This document shows, in pieces, positions 49,331 to 60,379 of a DNA stretch of 64,000 nt; within the stretch, counting starts at the first letter, position 1; each line of letters starts with the position of its first letter. Both the position numbers and the translations under genes were made by a program. The notes below the pieces were generated by a model, which ran no database searches, had not been told where the DNA came from, and saw only the letters and a program-made list of their open reading frames with translations. This DNA is from Epiperipatus broadwayi (lineage: Eukaryota > Onychophora > Udeonychophora > Euonychophora > Peripatidae): contig JAQFVV010000281.1 in assembly GCA_028023455.1 (NCBI GenBank), positions 64,001 through 128,000 of the forward strand, given 5' to 3'.

Positions 49331-49356
49331 TGTAACGAGCACAGACGTTCGTTACA
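49331..49356. repeat. 26-bp TGTAACGA...TCGTTACA palindrome
   Basis: Eight-bp perfect inverted repeat TGTAACGA/TCGTTACA around GCACAGACGT. Confidence 0.8.
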
Positions 49357-49739
49357 TTGTTGTTTTTTTTTATTTATTAAACATGAAAATAAATTAAAAA
49401 GTTCGCATTTAAAAATTTTCTTTTAGAATTAAAAATTGAAATTAAATATCATCTTAAACTCGTATATATTAAATCGCACAGATAAAAAAAAAATTATTAA
49501 AATAAAACTATTAAAAATAGAAAGGTATTTTAAAAACAAAAACTTAAAAAGATTTAGAGATAAAAGTGTATATTTGATTTGGAAAATAGGTTAATTAATC
49601 AGAAATGGAAATGATTGTTAATTAGTCAAATGTAAACCAGCCTTGGGCATTTAAATGTAAAAACATCGGTTAGATAGGAAAACAATAGAAACTTTTAGCA
49701 AATGAAATAAATCCATTGGAAAATCGGACCTCAACGAAA

Positions 49740-50090
49740 AGGATCATCGCATCGATGATGTAATGTAAATTTAATCCTTCACATTAATATAAAAAGGACA
49801 AATTTGGAAATTATTGATTAGTGAGTGAATGATTAATTACGATGTGAGAGATATGTGGTAGTGCGGAAGTGAAGAAGGGATTGAAACAGACGCACGATTC
49901 AATCCCTTCAGTTTTGCTAGTAAAGAAAGAGAAATGAACTAACGTTTTTCTACATTGAGGACCAGTTAAAGCAAAAACCTCCGGATGAATAAATAAAACA
50001 ACGGCTAAATGGATACCAATCTTAGGACGGCATGGGAATTCACGTTCATGGCAAGCAACGGATAAAGATGAACTGTTTTAAACCGTAAGA
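49740..50090 (+). promoter_or_regulatory. promoter-like island with structured leader
   Basis: A 7-bp hairpin ATCATCG-CAT-CGATGAT (49743-49759) is followed by a TATA box TATAAAAAGG (49788-49797). About 80 bases downstream a perfect 12-bp stem GAAGGGATTGAA (49874-49885) / TTCAATCCCTTC (49898-49909) closes a 12-base loop. A donor-like ACC|GTAAGA lies at about 50084. GC content is above that of the surroundings. This would fit a promoter with a 5' untranslated exon or an LTR leader. Confidence 0.35.
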
Positions 50091-51340
50091 ACTTTATAAA
50101 TAATGAACATTAAATTAAAATTTTCTATATTTAAATGATTGCAATAAGATCCTATCTGACCAAACTAAATTCTTTATTAATAGTGTTATTTGATGTATTT
50201 TTTTCTTATTTATGTAAAATCATTTCCATTTATTTATTTTTTATTCTTTAAGTTTTTATCATGATTTTTTTTTGTTTTTCGTTAAATTAATTATATAAAT
50301 GTTAAACTTAAGTCGGGCGTGAATGGCTGTATAGATTTGTAAAGTTATATTAGGGGAGGGTAATCTTAGGTTATTTGTGTCGTTGTTAGATTGGGTCAAT
50401 GGATTGGATATATTGATGTAGTTAGTAGATGTAGTCGGAGATTCGCTACTGGCAGAATCGCTTCATATGCTGCACTCTCCCGTTTTGCCTATGGAAGGAA
50501 TTATAAGATGCAGAGCGCAGTTCCTTTCTATGGAGTTTTTTTTTTTATTGTTCTTCTCATTGGATAGAAGTAATATTCCTATCTAATGAAAGTCAATATC
50601 TTCTCTTAATCTTGTTGGTGCTGCCGTATTCTGTATTACATTGAATACATCGATGTATCAGATGGATTGATGCCAGTTTGACTGCGAATTTTAGCCTAAG
50701 GTTAAATAGGGATAGAATATTTTATTTTCAAATGCAAATCTATGTGGTCTATTCATACTTGACCCTAAATAAAAATGCATTAAATTTAAGTTGTTTATAG
50801 ACGCTTGCATGGATTGGTTATCGGTTAAGTATGTTTTGGGTTTTCATATTTGATCAAAATATATAGACATTCGATAAATAATGATACCTTACGGTGAGTA
50901 TCTGAAATGTATTTATTCGGATGTCTTTTAAGTTATTGGTGACAATGCAAGTATCTTATGGTGAATACTATTGGGTTACGTATAAATTTCCCTCCGCAAT
51001 TGTCAGTAATCAATAATTTTGTATTTTGATCGTTTATGTTTACTTTGAAATGTTTTTGACCGTGAAATCTATGTAACCGATCTATATTCAACATTATAAA
51101 CAAGCTTTCATAAATTTATCTGTGCGAACTTAATTAAAATGTAAAATTAGAATATAATAGTAATTAAATGTAAATTAAAGTCAAAAATCAAAGTTAAAAA
51201 TAATGTTAAATGTTAAAATGTAAAACTAATACTAAAATAATTTTAAATCTTATATATATGTGCATAAATAAATAATTGTATGTTAATTACTGGCAGTGGC
51301 TTATTTTATTCTTTTTTATATATACTCTTAGATTATATTA
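50091..51340. other. intergenic, moderately complex
   Basis: Includes a GC-richer patch (50400-50680) without an open frame that I can defend. No repeat partner found in the window. Confidence 0.4.
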
Positions 51341-51395
51341 TTAAATCTCTGCTATTCCACTGAGCTAGTGACATGGGCTAACGACCGGAACCAAA
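51340..51395 (-). pseudogene. tRNA-like relic (box A only)
   Basis: On the minus strand ACTAGCTCAGTGGAATAGCAGAG closely matches a tRNA D-arm/box A. A plausible anticodon-arm pairing (AGATT/AATCT) follows, but no T-arm (GGTTCGA) is present. Probably a tRNA pseudogene or truncated tRNA-derived SINE. Confidence 0.4.
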
Positions 51396-51472
51396 ATATA
51401 AAAAAAAAAAAAAATTTTTTTTTTTTTACTTACGTATCTGCCTACTCTATAAATTTTTCTAGGTTCAAATGC

Positions 51473-51483
51473 CTAGATGGCGC
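51473..51483 (+). promoter_or_regulatory. CTCF-core-like site
   Basis: CTAGATGGCGC matches SYAGRKGGCRS, the core of the animal CTCF motif, at every position; the upstream five bases match poorly. Occupancy unknown. Confidence 0.35.
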
Positions 51484-51639
51484 CCTGTAGTGCAGATTTA
51501 CGTTAAGTCGTTTTCTCCAGATCGTTACAATCTGTTTACACTTAAATTTAATATATTTAAACTTAAATAATGAAAATAAGATTAAGATTAAGCCGGCATG
51601 AAACAAAATAAATTCTTCAGCTGAACACATTCTATATTT

Positions 51640-53400
51640 ATAATCCTAGATTCAAACACGGAATAATTAATATATATATAGTTAACTTTTACTATTCTTC
51701 TTTAGATAAACGCATTTTTTAAAATAGAGCTCTTTTTTAAAACGCTTCTTAATATTTAAAAATGCATTTCTTTTTAAACAAATTTCCTTTTATTTATTAA
51801 ACATAAAAGTAGATTTTTTTATATATATATAATTAAGACATTCCCCCATTTATGAGCAAAGATAAACGGTCATAAAGTTATTTATAAGTACTGGCAACTA
51901 TATCCAAACACTATGCCTTTGATAGAGACAAGTTCATTTATATTTTTTAAATTCTTTTAAAGTTTTACTTTCAAACAGTCTTTTCATACTACTGGCATAA
52001 ACGAGAATTAGTATTTTAAAATACATATTGTCCACAGAAACATTATTCTGTTAAGAGCATATTTAAATGTATATATCATCTATTAAGTAATAAAGTTTTA
52101 AATTTAATGTCACTTTTAATTTATAAAGATGCTAACGCATTTCCATTTTAATATTTTAAAATGTTTGAATGTCTTTTTTTTTAAATTTCTTCTTCACATG
52201 TATTTTTAATTTGATAGGAGATATACTATAGTTTAATGCAATAAAATCTTTAGCCATAACAATATTTAATAATTTAAGAATAAAGAAAAATAAATATATC
52301 AAAAATAAATGAAATATGAGACGTATTTTCTTCCAACAATTTACTGTAAATTTTAATATCTCAATTATAATGAAAAACTGTTAGAAAAATGGTACCTTTC
52401 CTTTAGCCTTCAACCATTACTGGATGATTTAAAATAATGGTTTTAAAAACATACTTTTATTTTTTTTCGAAAATATAAAGTTTTAAAAAAATACTTTTTA
52501 TTAAATTACTATTAAGATTCAGCTACACATATATTTAAAACAGATCAGCAACTGAATGACCCTTTAGATCTCCGTTTATCTCACGATTTTTCACTCCCCT
52601 ACAGTTTGTTTAAAAACCAATAAAAACTATTTTTTTATTAAATTTTAATATTTTAATAAACCAGCTGTGAAATCAATCTACTGACGTAATCAATATAATC
52701 TTCCCATACCATGTGACCTTCAGCTAGAAAGTCAAAATTTTATTATTAACAAATATTACACAATAATTTTTTTAAAATGATATTTTATCCAACCATAGTA
52801 ATAAATATAAAATTTAAAGTTATACTCTTTATTAAACCCATAAATATTTCATTGAAATAATTTTATCCACACATTTGTTTTATTTATTTATTTTAAAGAA
52901 TATTGGAATTAAATTACCTTTTTTTATGTTTCCATGTCAATGCATGCACATTCTCACATATGAATGCAAGTTAATTGCTTAAAAGTTATTTTTAAAACTA
53001 CAACAATAGAATGTTAAAGAATATTGAATCTAAATAATTTTTATAACTGAATGTTAAGCTACAAAAACTATCAACAAATATTCTTATTTTTTTCAATAAA
53101 AACTTACATATCATTTTTTTTTTAAATTTATTACTTACTTATTCCAACTTAATAATAATATCTTATTATTATTCTTTAAACATTAGAATACTTTATACAA
53201 TAGTTAGTTTAGAATACATTTAATATTACTTACAAACTGACAACTATTTCTGATATTTTTCTTTTTTTTTTAAAATTCAAATTATTATTTAGCATTTCTT
53301 ACCAACCTAACTCATATACCTTTTTTCAAATACTTAGACATAATTCCATAATACAATAATGATTACAATCAATACAAGATTATCCTATTTTAGTCATTAA
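51640..53400. other. intergenic, very AT-rich
   Basis: No open frame or repeat structure recognised beyond poly(T) runs. Confidence 0.5.
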
Positions 53401-53411
53401 CTAATTTAATT

Positions 53412-53530
53412 TTCATTTTTATCATTATTATTTTTTTTAACAATCTGACAATTTCAAACCAAAAGGTTAAGCTAAGATAACCTTTGGCTCCTTTTGGAAC
53501 TAAGTGAAACTTCAGTTAGGTACAATATAT
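53412..53530. repeat. 119-bp repeat, copy 1, with nested hairpin
   Basis: Identical as read to 56955-57073. Contains AAAGGTTA/TAACCTTT and an outer CCAAAAGG/CCTTTTGG pairing around 53459-53496. Confidence 0.85.
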
Positions 53531-53879
53531 TGTAACCATATATTTTAGCATAAAATATAATAATTGATGTAACTATTATTAAAAAATTTCTCTGTCTTCT
53601 TTGGTGATTTGATTGGCTTGATTTGCACTTTGAACAGATTACTCTCTTATATTATTTAATAAATTTAAATTTGCTTCGTTCCATATACTAATTCATATCA
53701 TAATGTTTAACTTTTTAAAATTTTAACAACACATTAAATTTGGTAAAATAGTATTTAAATATAGTTTTGTTTTATTTGTTTAAAATGATCTTAAAAATTA
53801 TTTCTATTGAATTAACAAAACCATTTGTTCAACTAAATTAAATTATTAAAAATAAATATAGTAATTACGTAAGCGTCTC

Positions 53880-54196
53880 AATGTAAAAAAGAAAAGAGCG
53901 CGAATTTAAGAGCAGATCGTCTGTTAGTTTGCTTTTGGAGGGAGAGGAAGAAAAAGAAAATGGTAAGAAGGCAATTGGTGTAAATTTGATAAGCTTATTT
54001 TAAAATAATTAACAAGTAAACGGATTACCACAAATTTTCTATAAATGTAAAAATAATATCGTGGTATTTAATTATAAGATGAATTGCTAAATTTAAAAGT
54101 CTGTTCAAGTCGGCTGGCCAAGTGGATCAAATCACCGGTAATAATTTCCCAATATTACATTTAAAATGTCGGAGCTTCCCAGTTTAAAAGAATTAA
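53880..54196 (+). promoter_or_regulatory. possible gene start: two short exon-like segments
   Basis: A GC-richer segment (AAGAGCGCGAATTTAAGAGC... to 53961) ends in AAAATG|GTAAGA, and 200 bases later ATGTCGGAGCTTCCCAG (54167) opens a short frame encoding MSELPSLKELIARIW that meets a donor-like TGGTATG at 54210. Both could be 5' exons of a host gene continuing rightwards, but no further exon is recognised, so confidence is low. Confidence 0.2.
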
Positions 54197-54214
54197 TTGC
54201 AAGAATTTGGTATG

Positions 54215-56950
54215 TTTTAAAATGTTTATTGTTCTACAATTTGGAAAAATTAAATAAGTATTTTAATTACAGAAGTTTTATAAATATGAAAATTTGTTTT
54301 TTTAAAAAAGAAGAAGTTTAAATTAAAGTAAAATGTTAAAGTTATCAACATAGTTTAATATTTCCGTTTCAAATTCTAATAAAAATATAGTATTGATTGA
54401 TATTTAACTTTATAATGCCAGTAATATATTTGCTAATTAATTTGTTTGTCATTTGGATAATAAACAGTCTTCAATAATTGATCAAAGCTATTTTCTAATT
54501 TTATCGTCAGTTTGGAATGATTGAATTAATTGCTGTAATTATTATTCCTAGATTTAAGCGTGGATAAATAAATATTAGCATGGATGTAATAAACTTGGAA
54601 CATTTTTAATAGAGAAATGTAGAAATTAATAACTTTTGAAAAACATTTTCATTTAAGTTCTGCTTGTCATGTTTTGAAATTGTTTCTTATTTATGGAGCC
54701 ACGTAAAATCGTTAATCTAATAGTGATTATAATAACTAACACAAATGGATAAAATTGCATGTATGGAATTCAACCATAATTATAGCTATTACTTCGTACA
54801 TTTATTGTTCGACACATCGTACATGGATTTCACGGATCATATTTATAGTTATAAAGTGCTCTACAATCTAATTTGTGACACACACACCTGCTAAAATTCA
54901 TATATTGAACTTTAAAATGCTATACATTTAATTTATATCACACACACACCTATTAGATTTTATGTATTTGATGAATAATTCATTACTTTAATTTTATCGT
55001 TATATGAACTTGCATGTGAAGTTCATAAGTTATATTTTATTAAGTTTAAATTAATAGGGGTTGAATAAAATACTTATTCAAGAGAATAGCGCTTGCGAAA
55101 GGGCTTGAAAAGTACTAAATGAATTTATGAGATGTATCAATCTTTGTGAGGTATTTTGTGAGTCTTTCCAGATTTATATTCCTATGCTAATATTACTTAT
55201 ATTATATTACACATGTTTTATTTTAAGCAAGATAAGTTAGTACATTAGTTGTCCTGATTAGAGTAACATTTTATTATGCAAGAACCCACATTTGCTAAAG
55301 TGTTAGTGTTTTTCTGAATGATCAGAATAATTGAGGGGGATGATTTTGCACTTTAATGTGAAGTAAATAGTAATGTTGTTTTTTTTAATGTTGAAAGGCA
55401 TTAATCTGTGCCGGTGGTTAATCCGCAGATTATTTAATTGCCATTTTTTGTATTTTACACTCATTCCAGCGCTGGTGGTTAATCCGCGGAATTGTGTAAT
55501 TATACGTATTACTTTATGATGGTGTATCAATCCACAAAGCGTTTAGTATTATTTAATTCCTATGTGTAGATGAACGCATCCACAGGAATATGTTTTACTT
55601 CATAGATATAAGTTGGGCAAAGTATTTTAGTTAATCTGCTAAATCATCTTCTTCCATTTGTAAGCATAATTCATAAGTTAGATCGTCAAATTGTAGCAGG
55701 ACATTCTATTCAAGTTACTTCCTAATAATTAACTGTCGGTTGATTATTATTTACCGGAGTGTAAGTTTAAATTTTCATTTTATTTAATGATTACATTATA
55801 GCTAAATCCTACAGATATAATATTATTTATTATATTATTCTAATTTTACGGTATGGATTTATTGAATCTGGAAATGATGTTAAATACTTCATGAGTTGAT
55901 GTTGAATTTAGTATAATTTGCTCAAGATTCATTATATCAAATTGAAATAAGGTATGATTAGGTTTTTAAAACCGTACCTATGATATGTTAGTGAAGAAAG
56001 TCGATGGAATTATAATTTATTTATTTTATTTGTTTATTTATGTTTTTTAATTATAACATTGGAATTAATTATTTATTATTCATAAATTTGTAAATAAACG
56101 TTGATTTATAATTAAACTTACTGTGCCGTTGCTATGTGTCATTCTTAAAATCAGAAATCATAAACCTTGGATAGAGCATACATGAAGTACATACTATTGT
56201 CAACATGATATCAGAGTTTAGTGATATTTTGAGAAAACATTTGGATGCTTTTAGTCTTTGGTAGTTTATGATGTGTAGGGTACAATAAAATCCCATTTAC
56301 CTTTTCCATCATTTTGGCTTTGCGTAGTTGATCTAGTATACAATACAAATTGATTATTAAACCTGTAAACAGATTTACCAAAGAATGATAAGATTGAATA
56401 TATTTACTTAACATTTTAAATTGTCATTTGTCAGTATAAAAAGAGTCTCAGTGATATAGTAAACTATAAAAAGAACCCAAGTATTTATGTTTATTTATTG
56501 CAAAGCTTTACCTGGACTAGCATTTGTATTAAAAATCATATAGATGGTTTAAAATTTCATAATATTATGTAGTTTCACAAATTATGCCATCTTGTACATG
56601 GTCGGCCATCGGGTCTCATACAATAAAAATCGCAAATTAAGGTTTGTAACATAATAACATTACACTTATAATTTGTTTACTGTATATTTATCATACTACT
56701 ATGATAGGTCTTCGCGGTACACCCTGGCTGCGATCAAATTAAATCATAAAAGTTTATGTTAGATCATTGGTTTGGTCTGTGGTAAGTTGCTCCAGATGTT
56801 GGTTGTGGTCCTTGGTGCATAAAATAGATAGCATAATATGCTTTTGGATACAGCTCTTAATAGCTGACAATGTGTAGCGGGAATTGATCAGTGATCGAGG
56901 TTACGATTCTCAGTGCACTTACGTTAGGAGTTGACCACACTTTAGAGGGT
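54215..56950. other. intergenic, moderately complex
   Basis: No gene recognised. A short degenerate tandem motif GGTGGTTAATCCGC occurs at about 55409 and 55464, with a related GTGTATCAATCCAC at about 55522. Confidence 0.4.
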
Positions 56951-56954
56951 TACA

Positions 56955-57073
56955 TTCATTTTTATCATTATTATTTTTTTTAACAATCTGACAATTTCAA
57001 ACCAAAAGGTTAAGCTAAGATAACCTTTGGCTCCTTTTGGAACTAAGTGAAACTTCAGTTAGGTACAATATAT
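56955..57073. repeat. 119-bp repeat, copy 2
   Basis: Offset 3543 bp from copy 1, same orientation, no difference seen. It runs directly into an (AT)n tract. Confidence 0.85.
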
Positions 57074-57129
57074 ATATATATGTTAAAACGAAGATTTGCA
57101 TGGGTTAAATATGTATTTTATATACATAT

Positions 57130-57272
57130 ATAATTAATAAAACAAGGCACAAATTGTGTAACTTGCTTTTAAGCTTGTATTAAAATGTTCACTAGAGGGA
57201 GCTTACCAATAGCTCCAATCAAGCTTTAATTTATAAGCTTTATTGGAGATATTGGTAAGCTCCCTCTAGTGA
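57130..57272. mobile_element. short foldback related to 41145-41675
   Basis: Shares the left flank (AATTGTGTAACTTGCTTTTAAGCTTGT) and the terminal TTCACTAGAGGGAGCTTACCA with the larger element. Here the inverted repeat (57187-57272) folds around a short AT-rich centre, so the hammerhead-containing middle is missing. Confidence 0.8.
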
Positions 57273-57557
57273 ATATATATATAGTAGGGATAGAGTCAAA
57301 TCTCACATAAATTAATGAATGGAGAAAAAATTAGCCCCAAAATTTTCTTTGTTTGTGTGTGTGTTATAGATATGTGATTTTATTTAGTAAGTAGAAATGA
57401 AAAAAAATATGAATATAAGAAAGAAATATTTAATTGCTTTAAACTTTTATATTTTATTAAAGGATACGATGATTTCATTTCATAATTTTATTTTCTTAAA
57501 ACAGGCTAAAATAAATTGTTTAATCATTAATTTAAGATAGCTTAAAAACAATCATTC

Positions 57558-57950
57558 TGCGCTAAATGGACTAATTAACTCTAGAAATAATAACTAGAGG
57601 GGGTGACGAACGTTGATAAATCAAGTGAAGTAAAAAAGAACGTTTCTTGTTTGTTATTTTCTCCCGATTAACATATAAAAAATAGGAGTAAAGTGTAAAC
57701 AGAAAATAAGCCTAAATGGATTATATGAAGGCGTATTAATGTACTAATGACGATGGTAACTAAGTGCAAATAATTAACGAACTGTAAATGATAATAGCGA
57801 TATAAGAAATTTAGACTCGCTCTGCTTGTTATCTTCAAATTGTTACAGAACGAAATAGTTATTCTTGTTAATATTATTATTCCATATGTACACATATATA
57901 TTATTATTTATGCAATTTCAGCTGAGTTTTAACTCCCTGAAAACACGGCA
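57558..57950 (+). repeat. 5' LTR
   Basis: Starts TGCGCTAAATGG and ends ACACGGCA. Two bases after the end, TGGTACAGTTGACAGG (57953-57968) is a candidate primer-binding site. The long minus-strand frames found in both LTRs have no known homologue and are taken as incidental. Confidence 0.9.
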
Positions 57951-58036
57951 GATGGTACAGTTGACAGGATAATGGAGGTCATCATTTTGTAAACAAAAGA
58001 GAAGATAAAAAGAAATTTCGAATAGCTCATACAAGC

Positions 58037-58616
58037 ATGGCTTTTTCTGCACAAAATATCAAAGAATTTGAGATCGGAAATCCAGCTGGATGGACTCTAT
58101 ACATAGAACAATTGGAACAATACATGAGGCTGAATAAAATCAAAGACGATGAAACTAAAGTCTCGATATTATTATTTTTCACCGGAACAGATGTTTTGCA
58201 AATTGCCAAACAATTAGCAGACAATAAAACCCCAGAACAATTATCATATACAGTATTAGTGGAAAAACTTACTGCATATTTTCAGCCTGCCATTACCAAG
58301 AGTCACATGCCTACAGTTTAGAATGCAAAAACAGACACACGAAACCTTTTCCGAGTATAATATTGCATTGCCAACCTTGGCACGAGACTGTTTATTTCCT
58401 GATGTGGACAACATGCTCTTAGATCAATTTCTCTATGGCATGATCAACCATAATTTGAGAAAATTATTGCTCAGCGAAATAGACATAGATTACAACTCTG
58501 CAATTACTAAATGCATTGCTCATGAGATGATGATAACAAACATGATGGAATTCCAAGCTGGAACTAAAGAAGCAAATATTGCTGTAAGCGTATGCAAAAC
58601 AGAAACATCATCATGA
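58037..58616 (+). pseudogene. gag of the mag-type element
   Basis: First frame 58037-58321 from a good ATG (MAFSAQNIKEFEIGNPAGWT) contains GWTLYIEQLEQYMRLNKI and VLVEKLTAYFQP, typical of mag-type gag. The TAG at its end reflects a one-base shift; LQFRMQKQTHETFSEYNIAL...LARDCLFPD continues in the next frame (58311-58616), followed by DQFLYGMINHNLRKLLLSE. A TGA at 58614-58616 then interrupts the frame just before the zinc knuckles. Gag forms the particle that packages element RNA. Confidence 0.9.
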
Positions 58617-58838
58617 ACTCCAAGAGAGGATTTTACTTGCTTTTGTTGCGGCATAAAGGGACATGTAAAAAGAGTTTGCAAATTCAAAAACCTAAAGTGC
58701 TGTATTTGCGGCATAAAAGGCGACATGGCAAGCATTTGCAGAAAGAATAACAATCAACAATGGACACATGTAAAATTAACCGGAACCATGAACAAAACAT
58801 CTGAAATTAAAAGAGTAAAAACTAAGATAAGTGAATAG
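58617..58838 (+). pseudogene. gag zinc-knuckle region
   Basis: In the same frame as the second gag piece, after the TGA. First knuckle C-F-C-C-G-I-K-G-H-V-K-R-V-C has the full CX2CX4HX4C pattern (codons from 58638). Second knuckle CCICGIKGDMASIC has the His replaced by Asp, so it would not bind zinc normally. The frame stops at TAG 58836-58838. Nucleocapsid knuckles bind the element RNA. Confidence 0.9.
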
Positions 58839-58859
58839 ATTATACTAGATTTAATAATC

Positions 58860-59405
58860 GTGGACACTAAAGTCACAATGAAGATAGACAGTGGAGCAGG
58901 ACTATCCATCATGTCTCTAATGGACTGGGAAAAAATAAATTCTATAAACAAGTCAAAATTTAATTTAAATAAAACAAATGTAATTGCCACAGATGAGAAT
59001 GGTAAAAACATACCAATCTGTGGGAAGGTTTTTGTTCCAGTAAAGTTAAATAACAAAAACAAAAACCTACCTTTGAATATAGTCAAAAGGAACATCAAAC
59101 CCTTACTAGGCCAAAATTGGTTCCGGCCATTGGGCATATCCATTCAGATTATCAAAACAGTAAAACAATTGAATGATACCTTGAATAGTACCAAGATAGC
59201 AGAATGGACATTTAGTTCTTGGTCTAAGTCTATGTCAAAGATTATGTCTCAGGAGGAAAGGACTGAAAAAGGTCCAGAGATCTACCCAGACACTTATAAA
59301 CACTTCCCAAAGTTTAAAAAGGATGAATTAGTATGGGTGCAAGACATTATAAAGAAGAAGTGGACCCCCAGAATTATTATAAATAGTGTCTCAAGTGATT
59401 TATAA
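58860..59405 (+). pseudogene. protease fused to the C-terminal end of pol
   Basis: Same frame as the gag end, separated from it by a single TAG. The codon given as start (58860) is GTG and not a real start. KIDSGAGLSIMS (catalytic DSGA at 58884-58895) and NIKPLLGQNWFRPLGI near residues 77-92 are the two ends of a retropepsin. About 60 residues later YKHFPKFKKDELVWVQDIIK...KWTPRI appears, which in intact relatives follows the integrase. The deletion junction therefore lies between about 59150 and 59260. RT, RNase H and integrase cores are absent. Confidence 0.85.
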
Positions 59406-59661
59406 TATGAGATTGGAAAATGGTCCTTCTATATGAAGACATGTAAGCCTTATAAGGAGAAGGTCAGTAGTTACACCATCGGACAATAACAAAAGACTTA
59501 TTGAAAGCCAGTGGGAATCTTTAACAAAAGAGGATAGGGAAATGCTACCACAAGTTCCACATAAAAATAATCTTCTTGTTGACTCCACTAGCTCTGCACA
59601 GACCTGTTCTCAGAAACTCACAAGAACACAGACTACCAATCAAACTAAAAGACTATATTGT
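59406..59661 (+). pseudogene. residual pol C-terminal tail
   Basis: YEIGKWSFYMKTCKPYKEK follows the stop in the protease frame and RLIESQWESLTKEDREMLPQ lies in another frame; together they resemble the divergent tail of mag-type pol proteins. Stops and shifts throughout. Confidence 0.5.
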
Positions 59662-59675
59662 AGAGTGAGGGGAGG
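59662..59675 (+). other. polypurine tract
   Basis: AGAGTGAGGGGAGG sits directly before the TG of the 3' LTR, the expected second-strand priming site; the single T is a common interruption. Confidence 0.85.
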
Positions 59676-60078
59676 TGTGCTAAATGGACTAATTAACTCT
59701 AGAAATAATAACTAGAGGGGGTGGCGAATGTTGATAAATCGAGTGAAATAAAAAAGAACGTTTGTTTCTTCTTGTTGTTTGTTATTTTCTCCCGATGAAC
59801 ATATAAAAAATAGGAGTAAAGTGTAAGCAGAAAATAAGCCTAAATGGATTATATGAAGGCGTATTAATGTACTAATGATGATGGTAACTAAGTGCAAATA
59901 ATTAATGAACTGTAAATGATAATAGCGATATAAGAAATTTAGACTCGCTCTGCTTGTAATCTTCAAATTGTTATGGAACGAAATAGTTATTCTTGTTAAT
60001 ATTATTATTCCATATGTACACACATATATTATTATTTATGCAATTTCAGCTGAGTTTTAACTCCCTGAAAACACTGCA
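59676..60078 (+). repeat. 3' LTR
   Basis: Starts TGTGCTAAATGG and ends ACACTGCA. Collinear with the 5' LTR, with a roughly 10-base insertion of T/G-rich repeats near 59760. Confidence 0.9.
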
Positions 60079-60310
60079 CCTCCCTAATAGGATAGTGATG
60101 GCTATGGTTATTAAAGAATCAAAGACACCAAAATGTATAGGTACTAAACTGAGTTCAGACCTATATGACTACATAAGCTAATGAGCTTGGATTGCAAATA
60201 TTATAGTGTTTTCAATTTAAGACTCTTAGTTTTGTAGTTAAGTAGAGTTAAAGGTGGCTGCTGGAGGGTTGCATTAGATCCTAAGATCTAGGTGCAGGGC
60301 TCTCAGATCC

Positions 60311-60358
60311 AAGCTCCTCACTGATGAAAGCCACAAGCCCAAAACTAGTCTGGAGATA
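60311..60358 (+). ncRNA. decayed hammerhead-like motif
   Basis: CTCCTCA, a perfect CTGATGA box (60321-60327), a GCC...GCC spacer that does not form a clean helix II, AAAAC in place of GAAAC, TA, GTC and then TGGAGA that can pair with TCCTCA. The layout matches the motifs at 41281 and 41526. Inactive as written because helix II and the GAAA box are damaged. Confidence 0.4.
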
Positions 60359-60379
60359 TTGGATGAGTAGGCACTAGAT

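Larger units (their letters stand above)
57558..60078 (+). mobile_element. mag-type LTR retrotransposon with internal pol deletion
   Basis: Two LTRs (57558-57950 and 59676-60078), gag, two zinc knuckles, aspartic protease and a polypurine tract are present in order. After the protease the coding region jumps to a segment typical of the end of pol (WVQD...KWTP), so RT, RNase H and integrase catalytic domains have been deleted. Five-base flanks CATTC and CCTCC do not match, so a target duplication is not visible. The gag layout is that of the mag lineage of Ty3-type elements. The LTRs are highly similar apart from a short T/G-rich length difference, implying a fairly young insertion. Confidence 0.92.

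Noticed and set aside
57668-57895. 75- and 103-codon minus-strand frames in both mag-type LTRs (also 60023-59712) as an antisense gene
   Set aside because: Shared because the LTRs are duplicates; no domain or start context and no reason to expect selection.
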